DNA from: Cavia porcellus
Lineage: Eukaryota; Chordata; Mammalia; Rodentia; Caviidae
Length of the DNA stretch: 64,000 bases
Reading direction: 5' to 3'
Assembly (NCBI RefSeq): GCF_034190915.1
Contig: NW_026947486.1
Location: forward strand, 81,634,044 to 81,698,043
Shown: piece after piece, positions 1 to 10,780 of the stretch
How positions within the stretch are numbered: the stretch's first letter is position 1
Layout of the letters: each line of letters begins with the position of its first letter
The notes under the pieces: generated by a model
Told to the model about the DNA's origin: nothing
The model's database searches: none
What the model saw: only the letters and a program-made list of their open reading frames with translations
Program-made: the position numbers and the translations under genes

Positions 1-8
1 AGGCAAAT

Positions 9-71
9 GCACACACACACACACCCACACACACACGCACACATGCACACACACACACAAACACACACAGA
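9..71. repeat. (CA)n microsatellite, interrupted
   Basis: Nearly pure CA dinucleotides with a few interruptions. It sits at the outer edge of the 3' flank of Rhox copy A. The paralogous position near 20,690 also has a CA/CT tract close by, at 20,512-20,566. Confidence 0.9.
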
Positions 72-639
72 ATGAGTGTGACACTAAGAAAAACATAAGA
101 TACCAACTTGTAAGTGTATATTGACGGTACAATGAGCCTGCTTCCTTAAGGGTTAATGCAGCACAAAGACAGTGCTGACTTTTGCTCCAGGGATTAACTG
201 TGACGCATAGACTGCATTTGCAACAATCGTGAGTGACATGGGGCCTGCGGTGGAGAACACACTCTCCGGATTGTGGGACCGAGTGAAAATGGCTTGAACC
301 TCTCAAGACCTGTATGCAAAGACATGGGAATACTGAGTCCTTTCCAGGGAGGTGGTGTGTTTTCCTAGAAATGATGCAACACAAAAGTGGGGCTTGAGTG
401 TGCGGTCAGAGACTTCAGCCCCTTCCAGCAGAGCCCTGTGTGGGATGGCGGGGGAGTGAGGAGAAAGGGCTGAGGAGCTGAACACGGCTAGTACACTCAG
501 CCCAGGGCAGGTGATACGAGGCACAGGGGAGGGCACTGTCGCTCAGAGACTGGCTTCTTCTGAATGAATTTCCTATTTTTCCTGCAATGCCACCATACTG
601 CTCTAGACATATATTCCCTCATCTGTCAAAAGAAACAAG

Positions 640-790
640 GCTGAGCATGATAACATAAGACCGCCATCCCAGCACATGGGAAGCTGAGGCAGGAGGATCT
701 CTGTGTGTCTCAGGCCAGTCAACTCGACATACTGAATTCAAGGCCAACATGTAATACATAGCAAGACACTGTTTCCAAAAAAACAATTGT
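640..790 (+). mobile_element. B1-like SINE
   Basis: It has the 7SL-derived signature GAAGCTGAGGCAGGAGGATC and ends in a degraded CTGTTTCC-type tail. The paralogous copy at about 21,270-21,415 shows the same insertion, so it predates duplication of the 3' flank. Confidence 0.7.
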
Positions 791-796
791 CTCCAA

Positions 797-1003
797 AAGA
801 TGAAGAAGAAGAAGAAGAAGAAGAAGAAATTAAAGAAGAAGAAGAAGAAGAAGAAGAAGAAGAAGAAGAAGAAGAAGAAGAAGAAGAAGAAAATGAAGAA
901 GAAGAAGAAGAAGAAGAAGAAGAAGAAGAAGAAGAAGAAGAAGAAGAAGAAGAAGAAAATGAAGAGGAAGAAGAAGAAGAGGAGGAAGAGGAAGAAGAAG
1001 AAG
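797..1003. repeat. (GAA)n microsatellite
   Basis: About 200 bp of GAA triplets with rare AAAT and GAG interruptions follow the A-rich tail of the upstream SINE. The equivalent SINE tail near 21,405-21,425 has no expansion, so growth is specific to this copy. The long poly-Glu, poly-Lys, poly-Phe and poly-Ser frames here are artefacts of the repeat. Confidence 0.97.
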
Positions 1004-1529
1004 ACAGCATACTGTCTGTTACTCAAACTCCACTAGAGTGCAGAAAGATGACAGTGGTATCTTAATTTAAGCCAGGTGTCTCCCAAAAGAAAAAAGGCTT
1101 TCTGCCTGGTAAAGCAGCATGACATGACAAACCCCATTCCGAGCCATCACTAATCTTGTACTGCAAGATGCCTGAAAATTAATCTCACTAGCTAAATAAT
1201 AACGGTCTTCCATGCATTCCACAAAGGAAAATCAGGGTGAGTTTGCTAAGAAAAAGTTGCTGGTAAGGGAAGGATTCTCTTTCCTGGGGAGAACTATAGT
1301 GCTCTGGCTACATGGAAGGGAACACTGGAAGAATCTCAGTGAACCTTGAGGTAAAAGTAATTATTCCCTGAAGTAAGTACTATCCTTAATGTTTGGAGTA
1401 AGGGGAAGGTGTCAGTAGCATCTGACTCTGGATGGTGTTCCCTCAAATTATGTAATACTAGATCAGGTATGGGGCTATAAGGCTCAAAAGAAACTTTAAA
1501 CACTGCTATTCACAATGGAGAAGACTAGG

Positions 1530-1615
1530 AATGGGGTGTAGTTCAAGGTAGAGGACTTGCCCAGAATGCGAGATGTCCTGGGTTTGATCTCCACCAACAT
1601 GCATGCAAAACTCAT
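1530..1615 (+). mobile_element. ID-like tRNA-derived SINE, degraded
   Basis: It shows the box-A-like GGGGTGTAGTTCAAGGTAGA followed by a box-B-like GGGTTTGATCTCC, as in ID elements. A paralogous copy lies at about 21,935-22,020, so it is old. Confidence 0.6.
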
Positions 1616-3681
1616 CAAGGTCATGGGAGGGGTAATTCCATCATTGCTGCCTGGTGCTCATGGGACCTTCAGAGCCGGGCACCAGAAAGCTCGTGGGCTC
1701 CAAAGCTGAGGAGTGCAGTCACGGGAACCAAGATCCACACACAGACACTCCTGCTTTAAGGATAGAGTTCTGTTCCTATGACCAGGATGTTCATGGATTT
1801 GGTTTCCAAAAGAGGAGTTCGGTACAGGCCGTGTGTTCCAATATTCAGAACAAGAAATGCTCAAAAGAAACTCCAACTCGATGGCTTTGTTTTGACCTCT
1901 GGATGCTAGATGCGGTACCGCAGCATATAATAGAACATAAAACTACAGTACTGCACCGTACGGTACACTCAGCAAAAACTACACGACCGTATGAACAAGG
2001 TGTGCTGCACAGAAGAGACACTGAGGCTTTATGCAGAAGATGTACAAACGTAGACAAAAGGCACTCGGAGGTCAGAGCAGCCATTTCACAGGGAGGTCAT
2101 TACACGGGGAGGAGCTACAGAGCAAGGCAAAGTGAAGTGCAAACCACCAGACCAATTCCCCCATCAGAGGCTTTGAGAAAGCAAACTGCATCTTCCCTGG
2201 TACTCTGCACTGCTCCCACTGCAGGGCCAGTGAACAGGCATCTTGAGAGAGGATCTAACCCCGTGGGGGAAGGCGCTGAGCCCAGAAAGAATTATCCAGT
2301 GCCCACTTGTCCTAATTCGTAGGCCACTGGAAGAGTAGGTCATGGACCAAGATAGTCACGCACAGGCGCACCTGAGAAACTGAAAGTCAGAGAATCATTC
2401 AGAGATTGTTGTTGATTGACTTAGCACTAACAGGCCTTTAAGAACAAAAAGGAAAAGCAGCACAGAACACGCATCCACTTGCAAAGGACAACTGCAGTCA
2501 CCACTGTACCTTGTGTGTGGTCCTGCACTCACTGTCCCTTAGGACTGCGCTTTCTACACTTCGTGACCTTTAACATAAAACTCCTTCCAGGACTCTCACA
2601 CTGCCAAAGATTACCCGAAAGCAAATGTTCGCTCAGAACACCTTATTGCTTTAGCACAGTGTACTCACCTCTGCCTACACCTCCACGGAATTTGACTTTG
2701 CACTTATAGTTTTACATAAACCAGAGGAAGAGATCTCCTGCAGCCGGCAGTTGATTCCAAAGGCTGCTTTCCCAGGACCTGTGCTCATGGACCTGCATTA
2801 TCACTCTGGCTTTCAGTGGCTCTGGTGAAATGACCTGCTTTCAACTTGAAGACACCAGGAAGTGGAGATCCGCAACACGGCTCACAAAGACCAAGGACAA
2901 GATGAGGAGAGGTTCTCAGCATCTAAGCCATGTTGATGATTTGGCCACATGCCTGGGGAAGGGACAGAAAAGTTCAGCAGCTTCTCTGGCCTCTGTGAGA
3001 TTGAGTTCTGTCATTTCATAGAAGCAGCAGGACCTCTGCTCCACAGCTGCCCCTGGTACCCTATGTGTTACCAAGTCAGGAGGACACCGAGCAAGACTGG
3101 GAGTACAGGACATGGCTGTGCCTCTGCCACCTGGCCACTCACCCAGGAGTCACCTCCTGGGGAGCTGCTCTCAGAGTCCTGGGTTTCCACTGAACCCGTC
3201 AGCCTGTGGGAGGCCCAGCCCTGTGGGCACAGGGTGTCCTCTCACCAGGGACTTGCCTCCCCTGTCTTGCACACAGTGGAGGTCCCCAAATGACACCACA
3301 CTGCTGAAGGAGCCTTAGTGGGGCTTCAGTGTGCAGAGAATTAAGTATTAAGCAGTGGCCATTCAAAAGTCACCATGGCACTTAGAAGACTGATGGCAAA
3401 TGTCCCTTGTGGTGACTCATGCAGTCTGTCCTCACCATCAGGTTTTACAATGCCATTTCCTAAACCAACTTCATCCCACTTAACTAACCCCAGAACAAAC
3501 AGCAAAACACACATCCTGAGACTCATTTCTTTATTGTAATAGGAGCCCTACGGACAGAACTGGAACGTGGGCACATAGAAGTGGCCCAGGAGTCTGTGGC
3601 AACAAAAGCTCCAGCCAGCTGCTTCTTCAAAAGGGTGGCATCCTACATAGGCTCTTCCACAACATCCGATGGACTGTGGTC

Positions 3682-3762
3682 CTAGGACTCAGGGGCTGCA
3701 TTCCTGGCTAGTGCTTTCTTCTCATTTCTCCTGTATTTGTCTCTCCGATTGTTAAACCAAAC
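3682..3762 (-). pseudogene. Rhox: Copy A exon 3 (homeodomain helix 3 and C-terminus)
   Basis: A CAG acceptor is followed by codons VWFNNRRDKYRR and a short tail ending APES, then TAG. W48, F49, N51 and R53 of the homeodomain are present, and residue 50 is Asn. Confidence 0.85.
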
Positions 3763-3984
3763 CTGAGGTCAGAGAGAAAACAGAACTGGTGAGTACACAG
3801 TTGGTGTCATTACAAAACAAAAACACATCAGGTAACTTCCTGTGCCAATGACACTAAGATTCCATCAGACAAGCTACTTTCCTGGGCCTTTTTCTAAATA
3901 GCTTAGAGGGCTGGGAGGGACATCGGTGGAGGATCACAGCTTCAGTGCGCTCACAGACTTGAGATCCATCGCAAGCACCAGATA

Positions 3985-5531
3985 AAAATGACTTGGCAGA
4001 AGGATCACATTGAGATATTTATAAATAAATGGACGCAGCTTGAGACCGCACTCATAAGTGAAATAAATCAAACTCACATGTATGAATACCGAATAGTTTC
4101 CCTATTGTAAGAAATGATTCAAATATATAAAAATATGTGTCAATCATGATTCCCCATTATGTGGCTTTGAAGACTTATACAGTTTTCACTCATTAATTGG
4201 AATGGCTTTATTCTGGGCTATTTGATATTATTTCCTGTGATGAAAAGAACAGCTATTTTGAAGAAAACAAGACATCATAATAGCTAGTGCTGTTTTAATA
4301 TCATCTTGTTTTGAAGTCCCACCAAACTGTTGTTCCGCTGTCTCCATTGGTTTTATCATGTTGTATCTTACTGGATTTCATCATATGTGATAGTATAAAC
4401 AAAAATTTTTATAGGCAAAGAGATAATATAGAAACCATTGTTCGTTTTCTGTTAGCTGGTTCTAAATACCCTGTAATACTTTCACCCTCTTGAGTGGTTT
4501 CACACTGCCTTGGTATGTATGATGCTATAGTATACGAAGTTATACTCAAGTATTTCAAGGAAAGCGACATTATGGTAACTACTATTAAATCAGGTTATCT
4601 TGTGATGAAACACTATGTTGCTGAAATTGTTCTGCTTTGACCTGTATTGTTATGTTGTTATGTCCTCTTTTATCTCAGTCTCCCCCTTTTTAAAAAATTT
4701 ATTTATTTAATTTTTGTTATTTTTTAATTAAGGGAAAAAATTTTTAAATTGAAGGATATATTATAGTAACTTTTTTGATTTCCTATTAACTTGATTTGAG
4801 GCCCTGTATTGCTCCTACCATCTTGTTTTGACTGATTTTACTCTATTCTGTTCTGTTCGATACTATCAAGTTTGTGGGTATAGGGAACTAATTCGAATGC
4901 AATAAGATTCACTATGATGCCCATTCTAGTTTGACTGTTATCTTCTTTTGAAGTCCTGTAATGTCTCCAATGTTTAGGTTTTATTGATCTTGTTCTGTAC
5001 TGTTTTGTTCAATTTTATTATACCGAAAGATACAGGCAATTAAGGTAGCAAGAGGCATGATGGTAACCATTGTTGATTACCTTGTATTCTGTTTTTACAT
5101 CATGTACTATGTCCATAGTTTGTTTTGACTGACTGCCTTGCTTTGTCATATTGGGTTTATTCTCTCCCAAAAAAAGTAATAAGAACCATGGGACTAATAA
5201 AACCCAAAATTTGTAAATGTTATTGTAAAAAAGAGAGGAAAAGAAAGTGCTCTAAAGGATACAACTGCAAGTGTGTTTAGGTGTGTAACATAGATGACCA
5301 TATTACAGAGTTTTTGTTGGATCACTGAACACAACTGTTTGCAGTCTCACTGTTTGAATGTCCACATTGTATGCTTTAATCCTGTAACTTAAACAACTAT
5401 TTCTAAGATGGCAATATGTAATCTAATAACTAGTGATTTCTTACTGTTTATTTAAAATTCTGAAACACTTGTACACTTTTACTGTTTTGGGTTTTTTTTC
5501 CTTTAAATAAAATTTTTAAAAAATGACTTGG
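3985..5531 (+). mobile_element. 5'-truncated L1 with target-site duplication
   Basis: The insert, 3,997-5,519, carries the last codons of L1 ORF2 (compare 42,870-42,985) and most of the 3'UTR, ending in an A-rich tail. It is flanked by the direct repeat AAAATGACTTGG at 3,985-3,996 and 5,520-5,531. It lies in intron 2 of copy A in antisense orientation. The B intron has no such insertion near 24,390, so it landed after A and B separated. Confidence 0.93.
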
Positions 5532-8497
5532 TAACGTAATACCACACATCCTCCTTCAGCTAACCCCTAGTGTGCACCAGCTGTGTGCCCTGCTCAGAAA
5601 AAGGCCTAGAAGGTGTCCTCTATGCTCCCCAGCTCACTACTCCTGAATGGTTTGCTCTCACTGTGGGATGCAGCCCCAGGTGAAAAGTTGCTCCAGGACA
5701 TGTTGTGAGCTCCAGGGCTCCTAAGCAGGTGAGACAACAAAGCATCCTGACTGCTGACCTGACAATGCTCAGCTGTCTCCTGCCTCTCCTCATCAGAGGG
5801 AGCTCCACCAAGTGTGGGGCGCTGGCATGGCACCCAGTGATCTGTAGGTAAAGTCTTAGGCAGGCAGAGAGCTCCCAGTTTGAAAATGCCACCTTCAGTG
5901 AGAAGTAAAGTACCGACAGGAGGGAATATGTGGGCCTCTTTGACAGCAGCTCCATTCAAGGAAAGGTGAATCCTCTGTCACCCTTTGACAGCTAAAGGCA
6001 GTAGGGCAGGGAGTCCAGACATTGCTTTGATTTGTAGCATGAGATGTAAGAGAAAAGATGACACCAACTCATCCTGAGTGAACTAAAATGTCTGAACATT
6101 GTCGCGCAACCTAGGCTTGAGGCCCGCCATGATCACCCATTCAGGGCTTTCCATGGGGGAAACGGGCCTCTACAGAATGCACACATAGGTTTACCACAGT
6201 GATGCAGGGGAAAGACGACAGCCATTGTCACTAGAGCCTTAGAGCTCTGTGCAAACTGCCACAGCCCTAAGACTCTCTAGCATGAGAACAGGGTCAGCTC
6301 ACTGCATTTCATCAACCCTGCCAGGGCTTGGCTCAGTCTGCCAGGCACCTGAGACCACACTGGCCCACCTGGGCCACCACAGCCCAGCCCTGGTTCCAAA
6401 GCGCAAACTGGAAGTGCTTTCCTGGAGGGGCACAGTACTTGGTAGGAGGGTCCACAGCTGGTCCCTTCCTGTGCTGTGGACACCTCTCAGACTCTCAGTT
6501 CTGGACGATTCCTGGGGAATTAAACATTTGTGAAGCTCCCGCACTGCAAACTGTAATGACACAAAGGGCCTTCTCTCCTTGACTACACCTGCTTCCCCAC
6601 ATCAATCCACCTCTCAAGAAGCTTAAGCCAGGAGGGCTGGTGTGCCCAGGATGCAGGTGTCCACTGGTGATCCCTGCATCTACACAGCGGCATCCACAGC
6701 ACACTGTCACAGTTGAGCTGACATCAGGGCTGTTTCTGGATCCTGGCTTATTACCAGTCCCATAACCCTGCACAGGAGAGGGAGAACCACTGGCAAGGTT
6801 CTGGAGAACTTCTGCCTGCAGAGATTGGACACACTGAGAGCCTTTCCCTCCTTCACATGTTTGCTTTGGCTCCTGTTCCCTCATGACTCCAGTCAGGGAG
6901 GTCCACAGCCAGGGTGGGGAGAAAGCCCCTCCACACCTGGGATCTTCTGTGCTTGGGATTTGTCAGGCAGCCTGAGAAAATACTCCCCACACACTCCCTG
7001 CATCTCCCAGCTGAGAGAGCCTGTGTAGACCAGGCCTGTGCATTGGGATGTCAGCACTCAGCGTCCCGCTGGGCTGGGCTGCTTTCCTGGAGTCCCCCCA
7101 GCACATTCTCAGCCCCTTTCCCCACTGCTCTCTGTCCTGCCCTCCGCAACAGCCCTGCTCACGGGCTCATCCTGATTGTCTTACCCACACACTCATTTTA
7201 TGCTGTGTCTCCTGTGCTCTTCCATCTCACCTAGGTTTCCTGTCACCCCATGACCAAATCTTAAGTTGCTCAGCACTGCCAGAAAGAGTATGAGGTTCTT
7301 GAAATAAGCCTGGTTCAAATCTACCTTCAAGTGAGGACCACACCACCCATTGCTCCACAAAATTACCTCCCCAGCATAGTCCCACAGAAAAAGGAATGTA
7401 CACCACTCTGTGATTACATATATATGTATATAATCTCCATCCTCATGGCTCACTTCTGAATGTCATGATGAAACTCTAGAGCATCTTCTGCAGTTTATAA
7501 TTTTTCTCTACCAATTTAATGTTTCTTACATTGATCAAAATAATTTCTATACCACTCTTTTTGCCTGTTTCACTCCTTCAATCACTTTTTGAGACTGAAA
7601 TCACGCTCCATTGCAACAAGGTTGTGTTCCCTGGGTGTATCGTGGAGACTGCTGTGTGCAGTGAAATGTAAATCGTGAGGTTCCGCTCTCTCCCTTACCA
7701 AAGCTGGTGAGGAATGCCAGGCGAGGCAACTGAAGTGCTTAGCTAACTGCCTTCATCACCCTCAGCTGATTGGACATCCACCACTTGCTCTGCAGGGTAT
7801 GTTTGGGGGGAATTCACACCCACTTGTCAGTATGGGTGAATTTGGGATTGGCTGTACAGCTCAGTGATAGAGCCCTGGGCATTTAGCTGTGAGCCGCTGG
7901 GTTCTACGCCCACCACCAAAAGGAAAAGAAAAGCACTTGAAGACAAAAGCAAGGAAAGAAAGGTTGTCAACTCATGTGTATAAAGTTCTCAGGCTTTGTT
8001 TCTAATAATTTCCTACCAATGAACGCTTTTTAACCTTGCATCTTCCTGCACCCTTGTGAATACTTTCAAGGTCACACTAAGGCCCCACATGAGTGCACAC
8101 AGAAGTACACCCTATAGGATACAACTCTACAAACCGGTGAAAGTAACTTAGTGGATATATACAAAATGAGCTAGTGCCTGAATTATGGATTCATATAATT
8201 ACATTATATACACATATATAAAATTAACTGTGCACCTAGAATAGGGGAGGAAGCTTGATCTCTTGTTTTCTTTTGTCCTCATTTATCAAATCTTAGCCTC
8301 TCTGGCAATGGCAAAGAACTATGTGCCTAGGTTTACTGTTTGCTATTCTACCTGTGAATGCTCCTAAGACCAAACCTTGCTCGTTACGGTAAGAAAGACT
8401 AAAAAGACACCACATTCACAACACCCAGGAAAAGCCATGTCCTGAAGCAGGATAGAACTGCCTGCCACATCAAATGGCTTTTCTTGGATTTACTGAC
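5532..8497 (-). other. Intron 2 of copy A, 5' part
   Basis: There is no gene. The stretch aligns in order with intron 2 of B (about 24,440-27,329). Its middle part, about 6,480-8,270, also aligns with the exon-less remnant at 17,040-18,830. Introns C and D, only about 1.16 kb, lack most of it. An ID-like SINE lies at 7,843-7,940. Confidence 0.75.
7843..7940 (+). mobile_element. ID-like SINE
   Basis: It contains GGCTGTACAGCTCAGTGATA, a box-B-like GGGTTCTACGCCC and an A-rich tail. A paralogous copy at about 18,412-18,500 shows that it was present before the duplication. Confidence 0.65.
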
Positions 8498-8543
8498 CTT
8501 CACTCTGGATTCAGGCACACTCAGCTCTCTTACAAGCTCCAGT
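8498..8543 (-). pseudogene. Rhox: Copy A exon 2, 46 nt
   Basis: It lies between CTCCACAG and GTCAGT splice sites and reads LELVRELSVPESRVK after completing a split Arg codon. This is homeodomain helix 2 and the start of helix 3. Confidence 0.85.
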
Positions 8544-8621
8544 CTGTGGAGACAAAACAAAAAATGTTCTATATTCAGTCTTGATTATAAAACATTCAGT
8601 GTTTTGGGTGAATGAATTGTC

Positions 8622-8626
<5 letters not shown>

Positions 8627-8663
<37 letters not shown>
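8627..8663. repeat. (TA)n microsatellite
   Basis: About 18 TA units in intron 1 of copy A, not present at the equivalent positions in the introns of B, C and D. Confidence 0.95.
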
Positions 8664-8667
<4 letters not shown>

Positions 8668-9474
8668 TCTGCTTTTTAAGTTTACTAAGCTGACCTTACA
8701 GTGACCTATATATTCCTCCATCTCAAACTCAAACAATTACCGTTAGAAATGTGTTGACCTCTTCATCACTTACGAGATGGCAGTAAAAATTGAGAGATAA
8801 GTTTAATGCATTATTTTGAAAATTGAAAAGGAATGTGAGCGTCTCTGTTAGCAAAGACAGGAGAAATTTTAAATACAAGAAAACTATAGAATGACACTTT
8901 CATTCTACTGATCCAGAGTCCACAGATATTTTATTTAGAGATAAAGACACTACTTCAGGGAATACATCAAATTAAAGTGGACCATGACAAAGGCAAACAT
9001 TTCTGTGAGTCAAGGGACCCAGTGAAGGCATTGAAACACGAACAACAGTGTGGGGAACAAGAGTGTGAGGCATATTTCTAAAATATGCCTCATGGAGAGA
9101 CAGAAACACCCTTCTTAAGTCAAAAAGCAAAACACACCCTCCAGGTTTGGGCATGAGCAAGGACTCAGTGAGACATTTCTCCAAAGCAGCGAGAGAGATG
9201 AGCAGGAAGCAGGAGGAAACAGGCTCCAAATGACTGGCCTCTAACGGGCATCTTGACCACAGTGATGACCATCACCCCATCATCTGGACCACTAGCCAAG
9301 CCTGGGAAGTGGCAAGTGTACTGAGCTCAGGGAAAAACCAGAACATTGGTCCCTGTGAGAAGGAAGGTCAACCTCTGCAACCTCTCTTGTTAACCGCTGT
9401 TGGGACCCCAAAGCAAAAACACAGAATTCTGTGATCCAAGGATTGGATATTTGAGGATGCCTTCAAAACCCTAA

Positions 9475-9860
9475 AATCTACATGTCCCAGCTATTAGACA
9501 AGGAAGTTCACAACAGCAGTATTCACAAAGGCAACTTCTCCACAGATGAATGAGAAACAAGTGTGTGTACACGCAAGGGAATATTACTCAGCTTTGAAGA
9601 AGGCACTTCTGGTGCATGCCAAAGCAGGGAAGCACCATGAGGGTTCGTGAAGTGAAATATGCAGGCACAAAAACAGTAGCAGGCTGCAATTGTACTTACA
9701 TCCCGTTCATAGACAACTCCCTCTCACAGAGTAGAGTTATATAAGGATACTGATTGTGACAAGCAGGCTGATAGGGGAAATGAGAGATGTTTTAGGTGGA
9801 TGGTTTAACTTTGCCAGATGCAGAGGTTTCTGGAGATGGCTTGCAAAGCAGCATAAAAAA
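9475..9860 (+). mobile_element. Ancient L1 3'-end relic
   Basis: It has degraded L1 ORF2-end motifs: a TATTCACAAAGGC segment, GATGAATGAGAAACAA and GGGAATATTACTCAGC. Counterparts occur in the first introns of the other copies at about 28,640-29,000, 48,650-49,030 and 58,010-58,400. The insertion therefore predates the whole array. Confidence 0.65.
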
Positions 9861-10177
9861 CTTAACATTGCTGATCTCTGTACCTCGAACTGGTTCTTCT
9901 AGCAAAGTCCTAGTGTGTGCATCTCATATACACAAAATACAAACAAAACAAACTTGTATTCACCAACCAGTTTTCAGACTGGATTCTCTATACCACAGTT
10001 AAATCCCGAGCTTGGTCCCCTTGAGGTGCCATCCAACCCCTGCCCTAAGACAGGCAGGTTAAGAACCCAAGTGCTCTCAGGTCAAGAGGGTAAAGAGGGC
10101 AGGGAGAGAGATAGAAAGGCAGCAGGAAAGAGCCCATCCCCCCTAAATCCCGGGGACTCCCCGAGGCAGCAACTCAC

Positions 10178-10584
10178 CTTGCGAACACATCCGGGTACTG
10201 AGTGAATTGGAACAGGCTTTCCAGTTCTTTCACCTCCCGCTGCTTGAAGCAGATGCGGGACCGCCGGGGCCGCCTCTGCTGGGGATCCCTGGCATCCAAA
10301 GGATCCTGCTCCGCCAGCGGCAGTTGCTCAGGCTGTTCCTCCTCCCAAGACGTGTGCCTGTCATTGTGAGCTCTCTAGCTCATGGGGACTTGTTGACTGT
10401 GGTCTAGGTGGCCGCTGTGGCTGTCTTAGACCTGCAGGAGGCCGAGAGCTTCTGTACTGCTGTCAGCACCCGCGGCACCCGTGGCCCATGTGGGGACAGC
10501 CGGTACAGGCCAGGCACTGGGTTGTTTCATCCAATACTGCAGGGGGAGGTAGCGGGGATCATAGTAGTGACGCTCCTCCTCCAT
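10178..10584 (-). pseudogene. Rhox: Copy A exon 1 with two in-frame stops
   Basis: Starts MEEERHYY and runs in phase to the same donor (GCAAG then GTGAG) as C and D. Stops lie at 10,426-10,428 and 10,375-10,377. The second is TAG where copy C has CAG, a single transition. Downstream of the stops the frame remains open through the homeobox half to YPDVFAR. Confidence 0.9.
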
Positions 10585-10780
10585 GGCTGCTAGGCATCAA
10601 AGGACACAAAGCCTGCTGCTTTGCAAATGCAAATGAAAACTCTGTGTCTCTGGGGAACAATGTCCTGGCAAAATGTTGGCGCCTTGCTGCGCAAATGGTT
10701 ACGTAGGTCCTACACTGGATTGGGCAACCTCAGGTCTTCTAGACCCTCCCGGAAGGCTGCTATTGGCTGTCTGCTTACAA
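10585..10780 (-). promoter_or_regulatory. Proximal upstream region of copy A with two CCAAT boxes
   Basis: On the gene strand, CCCAATCC lies near 10,720 and GCCAATAG near 10,763. The region is conserved with D (about 59,308 and 59,352). In C the first box is kept near 49,929, but the second reads CCAGT. A YY1-like AAGATGGCGCC near the inner edge in C and D is degraded here to AATGTTGGCGCC. Promoter function is inferred. Confidence 0.5.

Larger units (their letters stand above)
73..3529. repeat. Duplicated 3' flank of Rhox copy A
   Basis: This stretch aligns along its length with 20,700-23,944, the 3' flank of copy B; both begin with a shared AGTGTGACACT motif. Its inner part, about 2,830-3,330, also resembles 45,700-46,160 and 55,090-55,500, the 3' flanks of C and D. 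I see no gene here. A 222-codon plus-strand ORF at 1,654-2,322 is interrupted in the B-side copy, so it is probably chance. SINE, microsatellite and ID-like insertions are listed separately. Confidence 0.75.
8544..10177 (-). other. Intron 1 of copy A
   Basis: The intron is 1,634 bp, with counterparts of 2,036 bp (B), 1,596 bp (C) and 1,601 bp (D). No gene. All four share an ATTTCTCCAAAG to CATCTGGACCACTAGC block and an old L1 relic. Confidence 0.8.
3530..10584 (-). pseudogene. Rhox: Rhox-type homeobox gene, copy A (disrupted)
   Basis: Minus-strand three-exon homeobox gene: exon 1 at 10,178-10,584, the 46-nt exon 2 at 8,498-8,543, and exon 3 at 3,682-3,762 ending in TAG. An AATAAA signal lies at 3,530-3,535. 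Splice sites are canonical and phases match copies C and D. From the ATG at 10,582-10,584, reading stops after 52 codons at TAA (10,426-10,428), and a second in-frame stop, TAG, lies at 10,375-10,377. Both are upstream of the homeobox, which stays in frame and is otherwise well kept: RRSRICFKQREVKELE in exon 1, LELVRELSVPESRVK in exon 2 and VWFNNRRDKYRR in exon 3. Family knowledge: Rhox proteins are nuclear transcription factors of germ line and placenta. A full-length protein is not possible here. An RNA, or a product from a downstream start, cannot be excluded. Confidence 0.85.

Noticed and set aside
619..1065. Several ORFs of poly-Phe, poly-Ser, poly-Glu and poly-Lys
   Set aside because: All are frames of the (GAA)n microsatellite and its complement.
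1654..2322. 222-codon plus-strand ORF
   Set aside because: The paralogous DNA at 22,069-22,575 has it broken into two, there is no recognisable domain, and it is outside any gene structure.
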